A stretch of DNA of 7,863 nucleotides. Source: Deltaproteobacteria bacterium. Lineage in GTDB: Bacteria > Desulfobacterota > Syntrophia > Syntrophales > UBA2210. The stretch spans positions 1 through 7,863 of the forward strand of contig JAFCZZ010000058.1 of assembly GCA_019314085.1 (NCBI GenBank), given 5' to 3'. The position numbers and the translations under genes are program-made. Below the pieces are notes generated by a model, which was given only the letters and a program-made list of their open reading frames with translations, did no database searches and was not told where the DNA came from. This document shows positions 6,107 through 7,863 of this stretch, one piece after another. The number at the start of each line of letters is the position of its first letter. Positions within the stretch are counted from its first letter, which is position 1.

Positions 6107-6949
6107 ATGAAGAAGATAGCGATTGGAAGCGTAAAGGGGGGCGTGGGGAAGAGCACGGTGAGCTTCGGTCTGGCGACCACCTTCGCCCGGATGGGCTACA
6201 GGGTAGGGATGATCGGGGCCGACCTTGAGGGGGATGCCCTGGGGTACATGGCCGGGCTCTCGTTTGATAAGTTCTCTGGTGACGAACTGATTGAGCCGAT
6301 AGATGTCTGGGGGGTCAAGATGATCTCCCTCTCCCTGATAGTCGAACCTGAGTGGCTCGACTCCCCGATAATGCTGAAGGAGGAGACGACCCATGACGTG
6401 ATAAGGCAGCTCTTTGAAGCGGTGAACTTTGGTGAGCTTGATATCCTGTGTATTGACTCCCCTCCCACCTCGGGGGCTGAGCTCCAGGCAATAGCCAGGC
6501 GGCTTAGGCCCGACGGGTTTATCATAGTCACCATACCGCAGAAGCTCGCCGAGATACCCGTACAGCGGATGATAAGGGCAGTGAGGGACGAACTCGGGGT
6601 CGCCATCTGGGGGATAGTTGAGAACAACGCCTACAACAGCGGGGGTAATGCCGGCGAGAACATATCGGCGAAGACCGGGATACCCCTCCTCGGGAAGATA
6701 CCCTGGGATAGGTCCATCGCTGAGGCAATGGACGAGGGCAGGGTACTGAGGTCTGACTACTTTGGTCCGATAGCCGAAGCGATCGAGAGGGAGTACCTCA
6801 AGGAGGAAGGAGATATCAGGGCGAAGGTAATGAGGCTCCACGAGGAGGGGAAGACAATGCCCCAGATAGCCAGGGAACTGGGGATATCGAGGGGAAAGGC
6901 GCTCAGTATCTTTAGGGGGCTAAGAAGGGAAGCTGATATCGGGGGTTAA
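6107..6949 (+). CDS. Mrp/ParA-like P-loop ATPase with C-terminal HTH, lacking the Mrp CxxC
   Basis: This 280-aa protein has a deviant Walker A SVKGGVGKST (8-17, with signature Lys10 and catalytic Lys15), Walker A' GADLEG (Asp39) and Walker B LCIDSPP (114-120, Asp117). Its body follows the Mrp/NBP35 pattern (VNFGELDILCIDSPP, then VTIPQKLAEIPVQRM, WGIVENN, GIPLLGKIPWD, EAMDEGR). The position where Mrp proteins have the CxxC that holds Fe-S clusters reads NNAYNSGG (173-180) with no Cys, so Fe-S carriage is unlikely. Residues about 243-272 form a resolvase-like HTH (EEGKTMPQIARELGISRGKA). A role in partition or positioning of DNA is the best inference. The ATG at 6107 is the only start before the in-frame stop at 6077-6079. 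It has no SD now, because the tnpB element lies directly before it; the pre-insertion SD would be GGAGG at 4832-4836. Confidence 0.85.
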   Translation: MKKIAIGSVKGGVGKSTVSFGLATTFARMGYRVGMIGADLEGDALGYMAGLSFDKFSGDELIEPIDVWGVKMISLSLIVEPEWLDSPIMLKEETTHDVIRQLFEAVNFGELDILCIDSPPTSGAELQAIARRLRPDGFIIVTIPQKLAEIPVQRMIRAVRDELGVAIWGIVENNAYNSGGNAGENISAKTGIPLLGKIPWDRSIAEAMDEGRVLRSDYFGPIAEAIEREYLKEEGDIRAKVMRLHEEGKTMPQIARELGISRGKALSIFRGLRREADIGG

Positions 6950-6952
6950 GGA

Positions 6953-7483
6953 ATGCCGCTCAAGTTGTTCATAACGAGACAGCCACCTGAGAACCTTGAT
7001 GCCGAGGTCTTTATCGATGATGACACATTCTGGGAGATAGCCGTCCGCAAGGCAAGCCTGACCTCGGAGTGGCTCAAGGATAGGATTTATGTTAGAAGCA
7101 AAAAGGGTGTGAGTATGGCCGACCTCGGGCATATGACCAAGCTCATCAGGGTTGTTTTTGAGACCCTGGTGAGGAAGGGGATAGACCTCACCGAGATTGT
7201 CCGGGGAACTGGGAGGAAGAGTGCCTCGGATGTGGAGACATTCCTCTCAGTTGCCCAGAAGGCGGTAAATCAAGCAGTCAACCTCGACGAGCTCTTCAGC
7301 GAGTATGAGGCAAAAAGGATAGGGGTGCTGAGAGTCTGCTACGCCAACAGCGAGCTCAGGTTCTGGCGGAAGGACTGGCTTAACCTCTATGCCGAAGGGA
7401 AGTTCACCGAAGAGGCCGTGAAAAAGGGGATGATCGCCGATGACCTATTCTGCTTCTCAGTGAGGGAGGTGGACAGTGGATAG
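6953..7483 (+). CDS. Hypothetical protein, 176 aa
   Basis: I do not recognise this family. It begins 3 nt after the ATPase stop, with GGGGG and AAGGA just upstream of the ATG, so it should be co-translated with the ATPase. The N-terminal part looks mixed alpha/beta (LKLFITRQPPENLDAEVFID). The middle is helical (LGHMTKLIRVVFETLVRKGI at about 57-76; VETFLSVAQKAVNQAVNLDE). The C-terminal third is rich in Trp, Tyr and charged residues (ELRFWRKDWLNLYAEGKF). There are two isolated Cys but no metal-binding cluster, and no membrane segment or signal peptide. Gene order suggests a partner of the Mrp-like ATPase. Confidence 0.75.
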   Translation: MPLKLFITRQPPENLDAEVFIDDDTFWEIAVRKASLTSEWLKDRIYVRSKKGVSMADLGHMTKLIRVVFETLVRKGIDLTEIVRGTGRKSASDVETFLSVAQKAVNQAVNLDELFSEYEAKRIGVLRVCYANSELRFWRKDWLNLYAEGKFTEEAVKKGMIADDLFCFSVREVDSG

Positions 7484-7676
7484 GACTAACTGCCCGTTCT
7501 GCTCTCGCGGTATGGTAAGGATGGAGGATGGGGAACTCTTAAGGCTTCTTACTGGAAGCTTGCCCATGCTGGAAAAGCTCATGGGGCCGGGGAACCCCAA
7601 GACCAGGGTCAAGGGGCTTAGCTGTCCGTCGTGTGGCTACATAGCCCTCTTCAAGAAGAAGGGGGGAGAACCTTAA
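7476..7676 (+). CDS. Small two-CxxC (zinc-ribbon-like) protein, 66 aa
   Basis: The protein starts with GTG, 8 nt inside the preceding gene, with GGGAGGTGG (7464-7472) as SD, so the two genes are overlapping and coupled. CPFC (Cys6-Cys9) and CPSCGY (Cys50-Cys53) are the two knuckles, separated by about 40 residues that contain a helical, Leu/Met-rich insert (ELLRLLTGSLPMLEKLM, 20-36). The wide spacing suggests a zinc ribbon with an inserted hairpin helix. The C-terminus is basic (KKKGG). It is the last gene in the plus-strand run. Partner or target is unknown; nucleic-acid or protein binding is the usual role for such ribbons. Confidence 0.75.
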   Translation: MDRTNCPFCSRGMVRMEDGELLRLLTGSLPMLEKLMGPGNPKTRVKGLSCPSCGYIALFKKKGGEP

Positions 7677-7677
7677 G

Positions 7678-7693
7678 AGTGAGGACACTCACT
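7678..7693 (+). terminator. Hairpin just after the last gene; weak terminator candidate
   Basis: AGTGAG (7678-7683) and CTCACT (7688-7693) pair perfectly around GACA, one base past the TAA of the 66-aa gene. There is no T-run after it, so it is a poor intrinsic terminator by bacterial rules, but its position at the operon end fits an end-of-transcript structure. Confidence 0.3.
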
Positions 7694-7863
7694 TAACTCA
7701 ATTTCGAAGCTCGCTCCCTCTTTCCCACGCCAAAGCGGCTGAGGAGAGCCTTGTGATCAGCATTCTTGGTACCAGGACTAATAAGCAGTTTAAAGAGTCA
7801 TTTCACCTCTATTCGAAGCTTTGCAGAACACGCTTGCTTCTCTCAATTATCGAGCGTAGTATT
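7694..7863. other. Tail without a supportable gene; more AT-rich, possible relic
   Basis: Neither strand has an ORF with a plausible start. On the reverse strand, a short frame ending at 7693-7695 reads LFKLLISPGTKNADHKALLS and a further 14 residues after a TGA, with no start codon. Another reverse frame ends at 7809 (ILRSIIERSKRVLQSFE). These could be pieces of a decayed reverse-strand gene or chance. TTCGAAGCT occurs twice (7703-7711 and 7812-7820), about 110 bp apart. I see no tRNA, no att-like tRNA end and no CRISPR repeat. Confidence 0.3.

Noticed and set aside
4986..6110. Plus-strand 374-aa open frame across the tnpB element
   Set aside because: It is antisense to an intact TnpB with all catalytic residues, and its translation has no recognisable motif.
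6017..6841. Minus-strand 274-aa open frame
   Set aside because: It is antisense to the Mrp-like ATPase, is proline- and tyrosine-rich in the manner of a shadow frame, and has no SD.
7694..7863. tRNA or attachment site at the right edge
   Set aside because: No cloverleaf, no CCA end and no TTC-loop pattern could be arranged on either strand.

Overview
The window looks like accessory DNA of a thermophilic prokaryote: a plasmid, virus/phage or integrated element beside a small chromosomal-type gene pair. Arginine is mostly AGG/AGA/CGG, isoleucine is often ATA, Shine-Dalgarno (SD) sequences are strong (GGAGG), and genes are packed with short gaps or overlaps. Both promoters I can defend (421-449 and 6009-6037, minus strand) are sigma70-type -35/-10 pairs with 17-bp spacers. 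This favours a bacterial host, although the codon usage would also suit an archaeon. I cannot name the organism.

Layout. Positions 1-449, minus strand: a YjbQ/UPF0047 gene that runs off the window, coupled behind a small zinc-ribbon gene that has its own promoter and a perfect SD. Positions 472-766, plus strand: a small gene that appears split by a 34-40 nt palindrome resembling a solitary left end of an IS200/IS605-type element; the severed C-terminal part reads on in the +1 frame to 766. Positions 751-4850, plus strand: four tightly spaced genes encoding a GHKL ATPase fused to an HExxH metallopeptidase-like domain (483 aa), a 105-aa unknown, a 209-aa charged helical protein and a 531-aa protein with an N-terminal HTH-like segment, proline-rich linkers and long coiled coils. 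Positions 4847-6106: a tnpB-only IS605-type element in the opposite orientation. Positions 6107-7676, plus strand: an Mrp/ParA-like ATPase with a C-terminal HTH, a 176-aa unknown and a 66-aa two-CxxC protein. Positions 7677-7863 hold no gene I can support.

How it fits together. The plus-strand genes from 751 (perhaps 472) to 7676 look like one operon into which the tnpB element has inserted. Removing 4847-6106 restores a GCATGAAG junction in which the stop of the 531-aa gene overlaps the start of the ATPase gene (ATGA) and brings a GGAGG motif 10 nt upstream of that start. The two genes were therefore probably translationally coupled, and their products may work together, for example in DNA partition or positioning. 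The GHKL-protease fusion and the Mrp-like ATPase that lacks the family CxxC and carries an HTH are the most unusual proteins. The set does not match a system I know.
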